A stretch of DNA of 48,761 nt. It comes from an uncultured Lachnoclostridium sp. Its GTDB lineage: Bacteria; Bacillota; Clostridia; Lachnospirales; Lachnospiraceae. Below are positions 1-7,557 of the stretch, piece by piece. The position numbers and the translations under genes are program-made. Numbering within the stretch: position 1 is the stretch's first letter; every line of letters starts with the position of its first letter. Location of the stretch: positions 1-48,761 of the forward strand of contig CANBKJ010000011.1 in NCBI GenBank assembly GCA_947369165.1, written 5' to 3'. The notes under the pieces were generated by a model. The model was not told the DNA's origin. It saw only the letters and a program-made list of their open reading frames with translations, and did no database searches.

Positions 1-231
1 GTACTGACAAAATGTAAATGCAGGGCATATTGTGAATATCACAATAGTAGTGGGATAATTATATGGAACAGCAAAGATCCGATGGTATTCTTTTACGGAC
101 ATAAATTATAGGATAGAAGTCGGGGAAAGCTACCTGTATGATGATGTTGAGTCAATACTTGTATGAAGCTACATAAGGCATTGGCACTTTTAATGTACAT
201 AGTGAAAAAATGCATTATCTTATAAAATAAT
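1..231. other. A+T-rich intergenic region before the restriction-modification island
   Basis: No convincing gene was found in this stretch. The only clear structure is a perfect inverted repeat at 28-35 and 39-46 (arms TATTGTGA and TCACAATA, 3-nt spacer). Short frames here are interrupted after a dozen or so codons. The composition resembles the methyltransferase gene that follows rather than the trk genes, so this is probably part of the same acquired segment. Confidence 0.5.
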
Positions 232-260
232 TTGGAAAGAAAGTCTAAATATGTTATACT
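232..260 (+). promoter_or_regulatory. Sigma-A-type promoter of the methyltransferase operon
   Basis: TTGGAA at 232-237, a 17-nt spacer, and TATACT at 255-260 preceded by TGT, which is an extended -10. It ends 47 nt before the chosen methyltransferase start. No second promoter is evident before the nuclease gene, which overlaps the methyltransferase by 4 nt, so this promoter probably serves both. Confidence 0.65.
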
Positions 261-307
261 AAGGTTTATAAAGAGCTTTAATGCGGTGACGAAAGGTGGT
301 AAATTCG

Positions 308-1396
308 GTGATTCCTAAGATTTTTTCGTTTTTTTCGGGAAGTGGTTTCCTTGATTTAGGATTTGAGCTGAATAGTTTTAAAATAGAGTTTGTTAACGAA
401 TATTCAAACTCTTTTTTAGAGGCATATAAATACTCACGTAAACAAATGAAATTGGATACACCAACGTATGGATATTGGAACACTGACATAAATGAATATT
501 TTGCTGAGCGTAAAGGAGAATTAAAGTCTTACATTGAGGATGCAAAAAAAGATGGGAGTTTAATCGGTTTTATAGGGGGGCCGCCTTGCCCTGATTTTTC
601 GGTTGCCGGGAAAAACCGTGGGAGAAATGGTGATAATGGGAAATTATCTTTTTCGTATGTTGAGTTGATTATAAAGAAACACCCTGACTTTTTCTTATTT
701 GAGAATGTTAAAGGATTATGGCGGACAGCAAGACATAGGGAGTTTTATGAGGAATTAAAAGAAATGTTGGACAGTGCTGGGTACATTATGACAGAACGCT
801 TGACCAATTCATTGGAGTTTGGCACTCCTCAAGATAGAGACCGTATTTTACTTTTTGGTATAGATAAAGAATTATGTGACACTTTGGATAATTTTTGTTG
901 GGAGAAGTATATAAAATATGATTTGGAAGAGGTAAAAAATTATCCTTGGCCAACGCAAGAAGAATTTGTAGTTGATTCTGAAAAAAATTGTCCACCTAAT
1001 ATACTGGAAGAATTGACAGTTGAGTATTTTTTTAGGAAAAACGAGGTAAATAAGCATCCTAATGCTGCATCTTATTTTAAGCCTAAAGCGGGATTGGCAA
1101 AGATGAAGATAATACCAGAGGGGGATGATTCAAAGAAATCTTATAAGAGGTTACATAGATGGAGATACTCACCTACAGCAGCATATGGAAATAACGAAGT
1201 TCATTTGCACCCATATAAAGAACGTAGATTATCAGTTGCTGAAGCACTTGCTATACAATCGCTGCCGAAAGAATTTTCGTTTCCTAATAATATGACACTT
1301 ACAGATATGTTTAAAACAATCGGAAATGGAGTGCCCTTTATTATGTCTTCTGGTATTGCGAAAACAATATATTCATTTTTGGAGGAAGTGGTATGA
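308..1396 (+). CDS. DNA (cytosine-5-)-methyltransferase of a type II restriction-modification system
   Basis: Transfers a methyl group from SAM to C5 of cytosine in a specific DNA site, protecting the host from the adjacent nuclease. C5-MTase motifs appear in order: motif I FSFFSGSGFLDLGFE near the N-terminus; motif IV GGPPCPDFS with the catalytic Cys about residue 94; motif VI FENV about residue 132; motif VIII QDRDRILLFG; a target-recognition stretch of about 100 residues; motif IX RLSVAEALAIQ; motif X TIGNGVPF. The GTG at 308 is preferred over GTG 296 because AAAGGTGG at 293-299 lies at normal spacing (about 8 nt) from 308 and overlaps 296. The product is 362 aa, normal for the family. The nuclease gene follows with an ATGA overlap. 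The gene is A+T-rich compared with trkA downstream, suggesting transfer. The recognition site cannot be read from the sequence. Confidence 0.93.
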   Translation: MIPKIFSFFSGSGFLDLGFELNSFKIEFVNEYSNSFLEAYKYSRKQMKLDTPTYGYWNTDINEYFAERKGELKSYIEDAKKDGSLIGFIGGPPCPDFSVAGKNRGRNGDNGKLSFSYVELIIKKHPDFFLFENVKGLWRTARHREFYEELKEMLDSAGYIMTERLTNSLEFGTPQDRDRILLFGIDKELCDTLDNFCWEKYIKYDLEEVKNYPWPTQEEFVVDSEKNCPPNILEELTVEYFFRKNEVNKHPNAASYFKPKAGLAKMKIIPEGDDSKKSYKRLHRWRYSPTAAYGNNEVHLHPYKERRLSVAEALAIQSLPKEFSFPNNMTLTDMFKTIGNGVPFIMSSGIAKTIYSFLEEVV

Positions 1397-2475
1397 GAAA
1401 AATAACGGGATATGATATCATCGAGACTATTGATAGATTGCCTAAAAATAGGGTTTACAATTATGTGAGCTTACAAACAAAGGGAGTTATAAAGATAGTT
1501 GAGGTGAGAAAGCCTGGTGGGCCAATTCGTTTTAAAAGATGGAATCCGGATAAAGGAGAAAATGAAAGTGGAGCAAAAGTTGAAAATATATCTGGTGAAA
1601 TGATATGGAGAATCGCAAATGCAGTAGCGGAAAATGAACCATTTAATTTTGATAGAATTCTTGGGGGAAGTTATAATACAAGATCGGTGTTAGAGGCATT
1701 GATGGCACATACACCTGAGTTTTATTATTGCTATCCCGGCAGAATAATGGATATAAATGACCATGTTACGGTTGAAAATGGACACAAACATTTAATGTGG
1801 AAACCAGAAGAACCACATACATATGGAGAAATGCACAGAGTAGAAACAGATGTTGCTATTTCTGAAGTTCCATCAATGTCTGTGAGATATGATACTTTGG
1901 AAATTCCGAATTGCATGTTAGAGGGGATGTCAATAGAAGTTGCTCGCAGACATACACAGATACAGATTGCATTATATTTAATAGGCTTACAACTTGGCTT
2001 TAGAACATGGATTGCCCAAAATGATAAAGGGATAAAATATCAAGATGTTCCCTTAATTGAGCATGAAGGAATTGTAAAAAGTTTAGATGGCGAAAATATG
2101 GTTGCACCATATGAGGGGGCAGCTAATGCAGGTTTACTGATTGATTGTATTTGGTTTAAAAATGGAAGATTTATGCCTGCAGTTATGGAAGTGGAGCATA
2201 CTACTGGAGTAAAAAGTGGTCTGATGCGAATGTTGAATTTTAGCCGTAAGTTGCCTAAATTTCATGATACGAAATATGTAATTGTCGCTCCGGATGATGA
2301 CAGGGATAAAGTGATTAGATATGCAAATGAAGATTCATTTCGTGAATTAGATACCAGATATTTTGCATATAGTGCAGTAGAAGAATTATATGCTATATGT
2401 CAAAGAAGGCATCTTCACGGCATAACTCAGGAATTCTTGGATTGTTATATGGAGAAGGTTGTTAATGTTAAGTAA
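1393..2475 (+). CDS. Putative type II restriction endonuclease (PD-(D/E)xK-like)
   Basis: A 360-residue protein whose ATG overlaps the methyltransferase stop as ATGA, the usual tight coupling of modification and restriction genes. I do not recognise the exact family. A plausible PD-(D/E)xK core is LLIDCIW (Asp about 251) followed after about 15 residues by AVMEVEHTTGVKSGL (Glu about 266 and 268). This gives D-x14-E-x-E, a variant in which the usual Lys is replaced. The C-terminal part (KYVIVAPDDDRDKVIRYAN) fits the beta-alpha arrangement after such a core. Its role as the cognate nuclease is inferred from position and from this core. It could also be a modification-dependent nuclease, but pairing with a methyltransferase makes that less likely. 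Confidence 0.7.
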   Translation: MRKITGYDIIETIDRLPKNRVYNYVSLQTKGVIKIVEVRKPGGPIRFKRWNPDKGENESGAKVENISGEMIWRIANAVAENEPFNFDRILGGSYNTRSVLEALMAHTPEFYYCYPGRIMDINDHVTVENGHKHLMWKPEEPHTYGEMHRVETDVAISEVPSMSVRYDTLEIPNCMLEGMSIEVARRHTQIQIALYLIGLQLGFRTWIAQNDKGIKYQDVPLIEHEGIVKSLDGENMVAPYEGAANAGLLIDCIWFKNGRFMPAVMEVEHTTGVKSGLMRMLNFSRKLPKFHDTKYVIVAPDDDRDKVIRYANEDSFRELDTRYFAYSAVEELYAICQRRHLHGITQEFLDCYMEKVVNVK

Positions 2476-2627
2476 AAATATTATAGACATTTGAATTATT
2501 AGTTGGTACTTATGCATACATATAATACTCACTAAATTTTTTATGTGTGTAATTAGTACCATTGAATTGCTTGTTTGTCTAAAAATTAGAAACGAATCAA
2601 AAATAAAATGTAAAAGTGGTGACAAAT

Positions 2628-3056
2628 TTGCCAAGAGATAAAGAAATAATTTCAAAAAACATGAGACATATCCGTAGTAAAGATACTTCAATAGAAGTTA
2701 AGCTGCGAAAAGAATTGTGGAATAAGGGGTATCGATACCGTAAAAATTATAAGAAACTGCCTGGCAGTCCAGATATTGCTCTTACAAAATATAAAATAGC
2801 CATTTTTTGTGACAGTGAGTTTTTTCATGGGAAAGACTGGGAGGTTCTGAAAGCAAGGTTGGAAAAAGGAAGCAACCCAGATTATTGGATTAAAAAGATT
2901 GAAAGAAATCGGGATCGGGATATGGAAAATGATAAGAAATTGTTGTTTTTAGGATGGACAGTAATTCATTTTTGGGGAATGGATATAATGCGGAATACGG
3001 AAGAATGTATTCGGGTAATACAAGAAACTATTTGGGATATACATATTTTGGAATGA
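2628..3056 (+). CDS. Vsr-like very-short-patch repair / DNA mismatch endonuclease
   Basis: Vsr enzymes nick next to the T in T:G mismatches created by deamination of 5-methylcytosine, so they accompany C5 methyltransferases like the one two genes upstream. Seen here: the N-terminal ISKNMRHIRSKDTSIE block, LPGSPDIALTKYKIAIF with the catalytic Asp of PD, FFHGKDW, and WIKKIERNRDRDMENDKKL followed by GWTVIHFWG. The TTG at 2628 (MPRDKEI...) sits 5 nt after GGTGA, while the in-frame GTG at 2616 lacks a site. The 142-aa length is normal. Compared with the E. coli enzyme as I recall it, the zinc ligands are absent and the His before the GCFW-like motif is Asp, as in many Firmicutes members. It is separated from the nuclease gene by about 150 nt of A+T-rich DNA. 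Confidence 0.85.
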   Translation: MPRDKEIISKNMRHIRSKDTSIEVKLRKELWNKGYRYRKNYKKLPGSPDIALTKYKIAIFCDSEFFHGKDWEVLKARLEKGSNPDYWIKKIERNRDRDMENDKKLLFLGWTVIHFWGMDIMRNTEECIRVIQETIWDIHILE

Positions 3057-3286
3057 TATACCCTTGACATGTTATAGTGTGTATATTGTAGTTTGGTGTT
3101 CAAGCTGGGATAGTTACAAAAAGTTGAATTAGAAGTCCCTTAGCAGTGTTGATGTGAGATTTTTGATGGAAAAAGTCTGTCCCCCCCAGATTTGTAAAAA
3201 AATCTAATACTATATTAAAGTGTACCACAAAAGTGAATTTAAAGTAAAGGGTGATCTGATTGAAACATCCAGCCGGCTCCCCTTCA
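3057..3286. other. Intergenic boundary between the restriction-modification island and the trk operon
   Basis: No gene is seen. The stretch contains TTGACA at 3064-3069 without a convincing -10 at 17 nt, a run of seven C at 3181-3187, and no strong hairpin. The composition changes from A+T-rich to the host-like trk region across it, so it probably holds the right edge of the acquired segment. No clear direct repeat or integrase was found. Confidence 0.4.
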
Positions 3287-3313
3287 TTGACTTTTTCCCT
3301 CTGATATGATACT
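3287..3313 (+). promoter_or_regulatory. Candidate promoter of trkA-trkH
   Basis: TTGACT at 3287-3292 and GATACT at 3308-3313, with a 15-nt spacer that is short. An overlapping TATGAT at 3305-3310 is a better -10 but has no -35 at proper distance. The placement 58 nt before trkA is plausible. Confidence 0.35.
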
Positions 3314-3370
3314 TTATTCAGTAGGGGAACACACTACTTTTCAAGAGGATAAGAGGAGAGTCAAAAGAAA

Positions 3371-4738
3371 ATGAAGATTATCATTGTGGGCTGCGGTAAG
3401 GTTGGCAAAACGCTGGCGGAGGAGCTGAACAAAGAAGATAATGAGGTGACAGTGATCGACCGCCGTTATGCAGAGGTGGAGTCGCTGTCAAATAAATTTG
3501 ATGTGATGGGAGTTGTGGGAAACGGAGCCAGCTATAAGACACAGATGGAGGCGGGGATCGAGAAAGCGGATATACTGATCGCGGTTACGGGATCGGATGA
3601 GCTGAACCTGCTGTGCTGTCTGATCGCGAAGCGGGCGGGGAACTGCCAGACCATTGCGCGGGTAAGAAATCCGGAGTACAGTGAGGAGATCGGATTTGTG
3701 AAGGGTGCGCTGGGACTGGCGATGACCATCAATCCGGAATTTGCGGCGGCGCAGGAGATCGCAAGAGTGCTGCGTTTTCCATCGGCAATCAAGATCGATA
3801 CCTTTGCCAAGGGCCGGGTGGAGATGCTGAAGTTCCGTGTGCCGGGAGAATCCCGTCTCAATGGCATGCTGGTCATGAATATTGCACCGAAGCTGGGCGC
3901 AGATGTGCTGGTTTGTGCCGTGGAGAGGGATGGTGAGATTTTTATCCCGAAAGGAGATTTCCGGCTGCAGGAGAAGGATGTGGTTTCGATTATTGCCGGA
4001 CCCAAGAAGGCCAGCGATTTCTTTAAGAAGATAGGGATTGAGACACATCAGGTTAAGGATACGATGATCGTAGGGGGAGGAGATACCGGGTATTATCTCG
4101 CGAAACTGCTTCAGCCTATGGGAATTGGGATCAAGCTGATCGAGCAGAATGAAGAGCGGTGCAACCTGCTTTCGGAGCTGCTGCCAAAGGCACAGATCAT
4201 ACATGCCGACGGCTCGGAACAGATCGTGTTGATTGAAGAAGGTGTGGGACAGGCAGAGGCCTTTGTGGCGCTGACTAATATTGATGAAGAAAATGTTATG
4301 CTTTCGCTCTTTGCCAGAAGCCAGACCTCTGGAAAGATCGCGACAAAGATAAACCGGATGGATTTTGACCGTGTGATCAAGGAACTGGATCTGGACACTA
4401 CCGTATATCCGAAGAAGATCACGGCGCTGTACATCCTTCAGTTTGTGCGGGCGATGAAAAATTCTATCGGCTGTAATGTGGAGACGATGTACCGGATTCT
4501 GGATGATAAGGCGGAGGCTCTGGAATTTGTGGTGAAAGATAGTTCGGAGCTGCCAGGGATTCCCCTGGAGAAGCTTAAGATCAAGGAAAATACACTGGTG
4601 GCCTGTATCATACGCGGACGACAGATCATTATTCCGAGAGGAAAGGATGAAATGCGGGTGGGAGACTCAGTGGTGGTGGTGACTACGACACTGGGATTAA
4701 AGGATATCCGGGATGTGATCAGCGTGAGAAAGCAGTAA
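3371..4738 (+). CDS. trkA: Trk system potassium transporter, regulatory subunit TrkA
   Basis: Cytoplasmic NAD(H)/ATP-binding ring protein that gates the TrkH potassium channel. At 455 aa it is the double version: RCK_N (Rossmann, IIVGCGKVGKTLAEEL, residues 1-135), RCK_C (about 140-220), then a second RCK_N beginning MIVGGGDTGYYLA with acidic residues ending beta-2 (IKLIEQN), and a second RCK_C ending at VVVTTTLGLKDI. AGGAGAG lies about 11 nt before the ATG. trkH begins 15 nt downstream, so the two are one transcript. All expected features are present. Confidence 0.95.
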   Translation: MKIIIVGCGKVGKTLAEELNKEDNEVTVIDRRYAEVESLSNKFDVMGVVGNGASYKTQMEAGIEKADILIAVTGSDELNLLCCLIAKRAGNCQTIARVRNPEYSEEIGFVKGALGLAMTINPEFAAAQEIARVLRFPSAIKIDTFAKGRVEMLKFRVPGESRLNGMLVMNIAPKLGADVLVCAVERDGEIFIPKGDFRLQEKDVVSIIAGPKKASDFFKKIGIETHQVKDTMIVGGGDTGYYLAKLLQPMGIGIKLIEQNEERCNLLSELLPKAQIIHADGSEQIVLIEEGVGQAEAFVALTNIDEENVMLSLFARSQTSGKIATKINRMDFDRVIKELDLDTTVYPKKITALYILQFVRAMKNSIGCNVETMYRILDDKAEALEFVVKDSSELPGIPLEKLKIKENTLVACIIRGRQIIIPRGKDEMRVGDSVVVVTTTLGLKDIRDVISVRKQ

Positions 4739-4753
4739 AGGAGAAAGCATAAG

Positions 4754-6193
4754 ATGAATATTCGGATCGTTATATATTTTCTTGGCTGGCTTCTTAACTT
4801 TGAGGGAGCATTTTTACTACTGCCATGTCTGGTAGGATTGATTTATCGGGAAGAGGATGCCCTTTATTTTGCGCTGTCTTCTCTGATCTGTCTTGTGCTG
4901 GGATTTGTTATTACCCGGTTCCGGCCTAAAAATAAATCTTTATATGCCAGGGAAGGGTTTGTGATCGTGGCGCTCAGCTGGTTTTTACTTAGTTTGTTCG
5001 GGGCTCTGCCCTTTGTGATGTCTGGAGCGATTCCCTCTTTTGTGGATGCGGTCTTTGAGACGGCTTCCGGATTTACGACTACTGGAGCTACGATTTTGGC
5101 AGATGTAGGAGTGATGTCCAAGGCAGTCAACTTTTGGCGGACTTTTACCCACTGGATCGGCGGTATGGGTGTCCTGGTATTTATGATGGCGGTAGTTCCT
5201 TTGGCGGACGGGCGCAATATGTATCTGATGAAGGCAGAAAGTCCGGGGCCTACAGTGGGGAAACTGGTTCCCAGGATCAAGTCTACAGCGAAGATTTTAT
5301 ATGGAATGTATATTGCCCTGTCGGTGGTAGAATTTATCTTTCTGCTGGCGGGCAAAATGAGCGTCTACGATGCCATGACGACGACATTTGGAACCGCAGG
5401 TACTGGTGGTTTTGGTATTTATAGTGACAGCATCGCAGGATTTTCATCCTATATACAGATCGTGGTAACTATATTTATGATCGCCTTTGGCGTGAACTTT
5501 ACATTTTATTATCTGGTCGTCATTGGGAGACGCTGGAAGGATGCCCTGCGGATGGCGGAGGTCAGAGCATATATTCTGATTATCCTGGTGGCAGCGGCAG
5601 CAATCAGTTTTAACATACACCATATGTATGGGAGTATTTTTGAAGCGATAAAGCATTCAGCGTTTCAGGTGGCTTCCATCATTACGACCACGGGATTTTC
5701 CACCGTGGATTTCAACCAGTGGCCGGAGTTCTCCAAAACCATTCTTCTCATGTTGATGTTTGTCGGCGCCTGTGCCGGAAGTACCGGCGGAGGAATGAAG
5801 GTCTCCCGTTTGATCATATGGCTGAAGACATTCTGCAAGGAGCTGAAAGTCATGGTTCATCCCAGGAACATCTATAAAGTTTCAGTGGATGGCAGAAAGG
5901 TGGAGCACGAGGTGATCCGTTCGGTAAATGTATTCCTGGTGGCGTATATTCTTACCTATGCGGTTTCTGTTTTGCTGGTGAGTATGGATGGATTTGATTT
6001 TACTACCAATTTTTCCGGTGTATCTGCCACTATTAATAATGTAGGACCGGGATTTAATGCGGTGGGACCGATGGAAAACTTTTCTATTTTTTCACCGTTT
6101 TCTAAATGTGTTTTAATTTTTGATATGATTGCGGGAAGACTGGAACTTTTTCCGATCCTGCTGCTGTTTTCAAAAGCTACCTGGAAAAAATAA
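4754..6193 (+). CDS. trkH: Potassium uptake protein TrkH (Trk/Ktr channel subunit)
   Basis: Integral-membrane K+ translocating subunit partnered with TrkA. The 479-aa chain is hydrophobic throughout, with four membrane-pore-membrane repeats. The four selectivity-filter segments carry the conserved glycine: TASGFTTTGAT, GTAGTGGFG, ITTTGFSTVDF and NNVGPGFNAVG. AGGAGAAAG before the ATG is a good binding site, and the gene is 15 nt from trkA. The C-terminus (IAGRLELFPILLLF) is typical for the family. No terminator is visible right after the gene, and the next promoter starts 30 nt downstream. Confidence 0.95.
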   Translation: MNIRIVIYFLGWLLNFEGAFLLLPCLVGLIYREEDALYFALSSLICLVLGFVITRFRPKNKSLYAREGFVIVALSWFLLSLFGALPFVMSGAIPSFVDAVFETASGFTTTGATILADVGVMSKAVNFWRTFTHWIGGMGVLVFMMAVVPLADGRNMYLMKAESPGPTVGKLVPRIKSTAKILYGMYIALSVVEFIFLLAGKMSVYDAMTTTFGTAGTGGFGIYSDSIAGFSSYIQIVVTIFMIAFGVNFTFYYLVVIGRRWKDALRMAEVRAYILIILVAAAAISFNIHHMYGSIFEAIKHSAFQVASIITTTGFSTVDFNQWPEFSKTILLMLMFVGACAGSTGGGMKVSRLIIWLKTFCKELKVMVHPRNIYKVSVDGRKVEHEVIRSVNVFLVAYILTYAVSVLLVSMDGFDFTTNFSGVSATINNVGPGFNAVGPMENFSIFSPFSKCVLIFDMIAGRLELFPILLLFSKATWKK

Positions 6194-6222
6194 AGACAGG
6201 TAAAATAACCATTAAATGAGTG

Positions 6223-6249
6223 TTGACCTGACCCTCAAAATGTTATAAT
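6223..6249 (+). promoter_or_regulatory. Promoter of the secreted deacetylase gene
   Basis: TTGACC at 6223-6228 and TATAAT at 6244-6249, with TGT just before it (extended -10). The 15-nt spacer is short, but the extended -10 compensates. The AAGGAGGT ribosome site follows at 6281-6288. Confidence 0.6.
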
Positions 6250-6298
6250 ATGAATACAAGTTACGTTGTGTCAAATTTATAAGGAGGTCATGTTACTC

Positions 6299-7489
6299 AT
6301 GAAGAAAATGGTGAAAGGTTTAAGCCTGGTTCTGGTATGTGCTCTTGTAGCAGGGATCACAGTACCGGTGTCCGCGGCGAAAAAAATGAAGTTAAGCAGC
6401 AAAAAGATTACGTTGAAGGTTGGGCAGAAGAAAAAATTGGAAGTGAAGAATACCGCTAAAAAAGTGAAATGGTCTATTAAGAGTGGGAAAAAGTACATAT
6501 CACTATCTGGTAAAAAGAAAACGAGTGTAGTGGTAAAGGCAAAAAAACAGGGAAAAGCAGTTGTTTTAGCGAAGGTAGGGAAGAAAAAACTTACCTGTCA
6601 GGTTACAATTAAAAAAGCAGATGCTAAGAAACCGAATGTGCCGACGACGACTCCGACAGCAACGGTGACGCCGGCAGTGCCAACATCGACACCTGCTGTG
6701 ACCATAACTCCATCACCGTCCCAGACCCCGTCGGAGACTCCGGTTACTACTCCAGAGGTAACAGAATCTCCAGAACCAGAGGAGTCTCTGGAGCCAGGTG
6801 AATTCCGTTATGAAGGTCTGGACCGGGCATGGATCGAGGAAAATATTGATCCGTCAAAGCCCGTTGTAGCTATGACTTTTGACGATGGACCGGGCAATAG
6901 TGGAAATACTTTTGTGGATTATGGTTTGAGGATCCAGCAGGCGCTGAAGGATGCGGGGGCTCATGCGACATTTTTCTATATTGGCAGCAGTATTGAAAAA
7001 AGCGAAGAGCACAGGCAGGAAGTAAAGCAGGCCCTGGACTGGGGATTTGAGATCGCGAACCACTCCTATGGCTGGGCCAGCCTGGATAAAGCAACCGCAG
7101 AACAGATCCAAGACAGCCTTGGCAAGACCGACGCACTCCTCACAGAGATAAGCGGGTATTCCAGTTTTCTGTTCCGGGCGCCGAATGTAGCTTATGGCGA
7201 TACGATGTTTGAAGTGATCGATGCTCCGATTATTGACGTGTCTAACTGGAGCCATGATTATAAACCAGATAATGAGGTAGATAAGGATAAGATCGTGGAG
7301 AATGTGAAGAAGGCCAGAGATGGAGATATTATCAATATGCATTCTACCTATGAGAAGACAGTAGAAGCCGTGCCTGAAATCCTTGCTTATTTCCAGGAGA
7401 AGGGAATCCAGGTGGTGTCTGTATCGGAACTGTTTGCCATTCGCGGCAAGAAGCTGATGAAGGGTGTAAAAATTTCCAGGTGTGAATAA
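6299..7489 (+). CDS. Secreted polysaccharide deacetylase with N-terminal Ig-like (Big_2) domain
   Basis: Predicted cell-surface NodB-family (CE4) enzyme acting on peptidoglycan or another surface glycan. Domains: a signal peptide (about residues 1-27, MKKMVKGLSLVLVCALVAG.., cut near VSAA), a Lys-rich bacterial Ig-like domain (about 30-105), a Thr/Pro/Ser linker (about 110-170, repeated TPTATVTP-like units), and the NodB domain from VAMTFDDGPG. Other NodB motifs are ATFFYIG, NHSYGW, LFRAPNVAYG and IINMHSTYEKT. The second metal His of the HxxxH motif is Trp here (HSYGW), which may weaken metal binding. The ATG at 6299 is chosen because AAGGAGGT at 6281-6288 is 10 nt away; longer in-frame starts lie upstream of or against that site. 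396 aa. Confidence 0.88.
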   Translation: MKKMVKGLSLVLVCALVAGITVPVSAAKKMKLSSKKITLKVGQKKKLEVKNTAKKVKWSIKSGKKYISLSGKKKTSVVVKAKKQGKAVVLAKVGKKKLTCQVTIKKADAKKPNVPTTTPTATVTPAVPTSTPAVTITPSPSQTPSETPVTTPEVTESPEPEESLEPGEFRYEGLDRAWIEENIDPSKPVVAMTFDDGPGNSGNTFVDYGLRIQQALKDAGAHATFFYIGSSIEKSEEHRQEVKQALDWGFEIANHSYGWASLDKATAEQIQDSLGKTDALLTEISGYSSFLFRAPNVAYGDTMFEVIDAPIIDVSNWSHDYKPDNEVDKDKIVENVKKARDGDIINMHSTYEKTVEAVPEILAYFQEKGIQVVSVSELFAIRGKKLMKGVKISRCE

Positions 7490-7496
7490 AAAAATG

Positions 7497-7538
7497 CCCC
7501 ATCATATGAAAACTTGTTTCATATGATGGGGGTTTTTC
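7497..7538. terminator. Bidirectional intrinsic terminator
   Basis: A perfect 15-bp stem, 7497-7511 with 7517-7531 and a 5-nt loop. It is followed on the plus strand by GTTTTT and preceded by an A run (about 7487-7494) that gives a U tract on the minus strand. It lies between the convergent deacetylase and GGDEF genes and can end both transcripts. Confidence 0.92.
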
Positions 7539-7557
7539 TCTTTGTATCTCTTTTATT

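Noticed and set aside
28-46. Rex or CRP operator
   Set aside because: Arms fit TTGTGA/TCACAA, but the spacer is 3 nt instead of the 6 nt those regulators need.
3057-3370. Cyclic-di-AMP (ydaO) riboswitch upstream of trkA
   Set aside because: Potassium genes are often under it, but none of its conserved core elements can be found in this leader.
3488-4204. Long antisense open frame opposite trkA
   Set aside because: Mirror of a strongly conserved gene with no ribosome site or protein motif.
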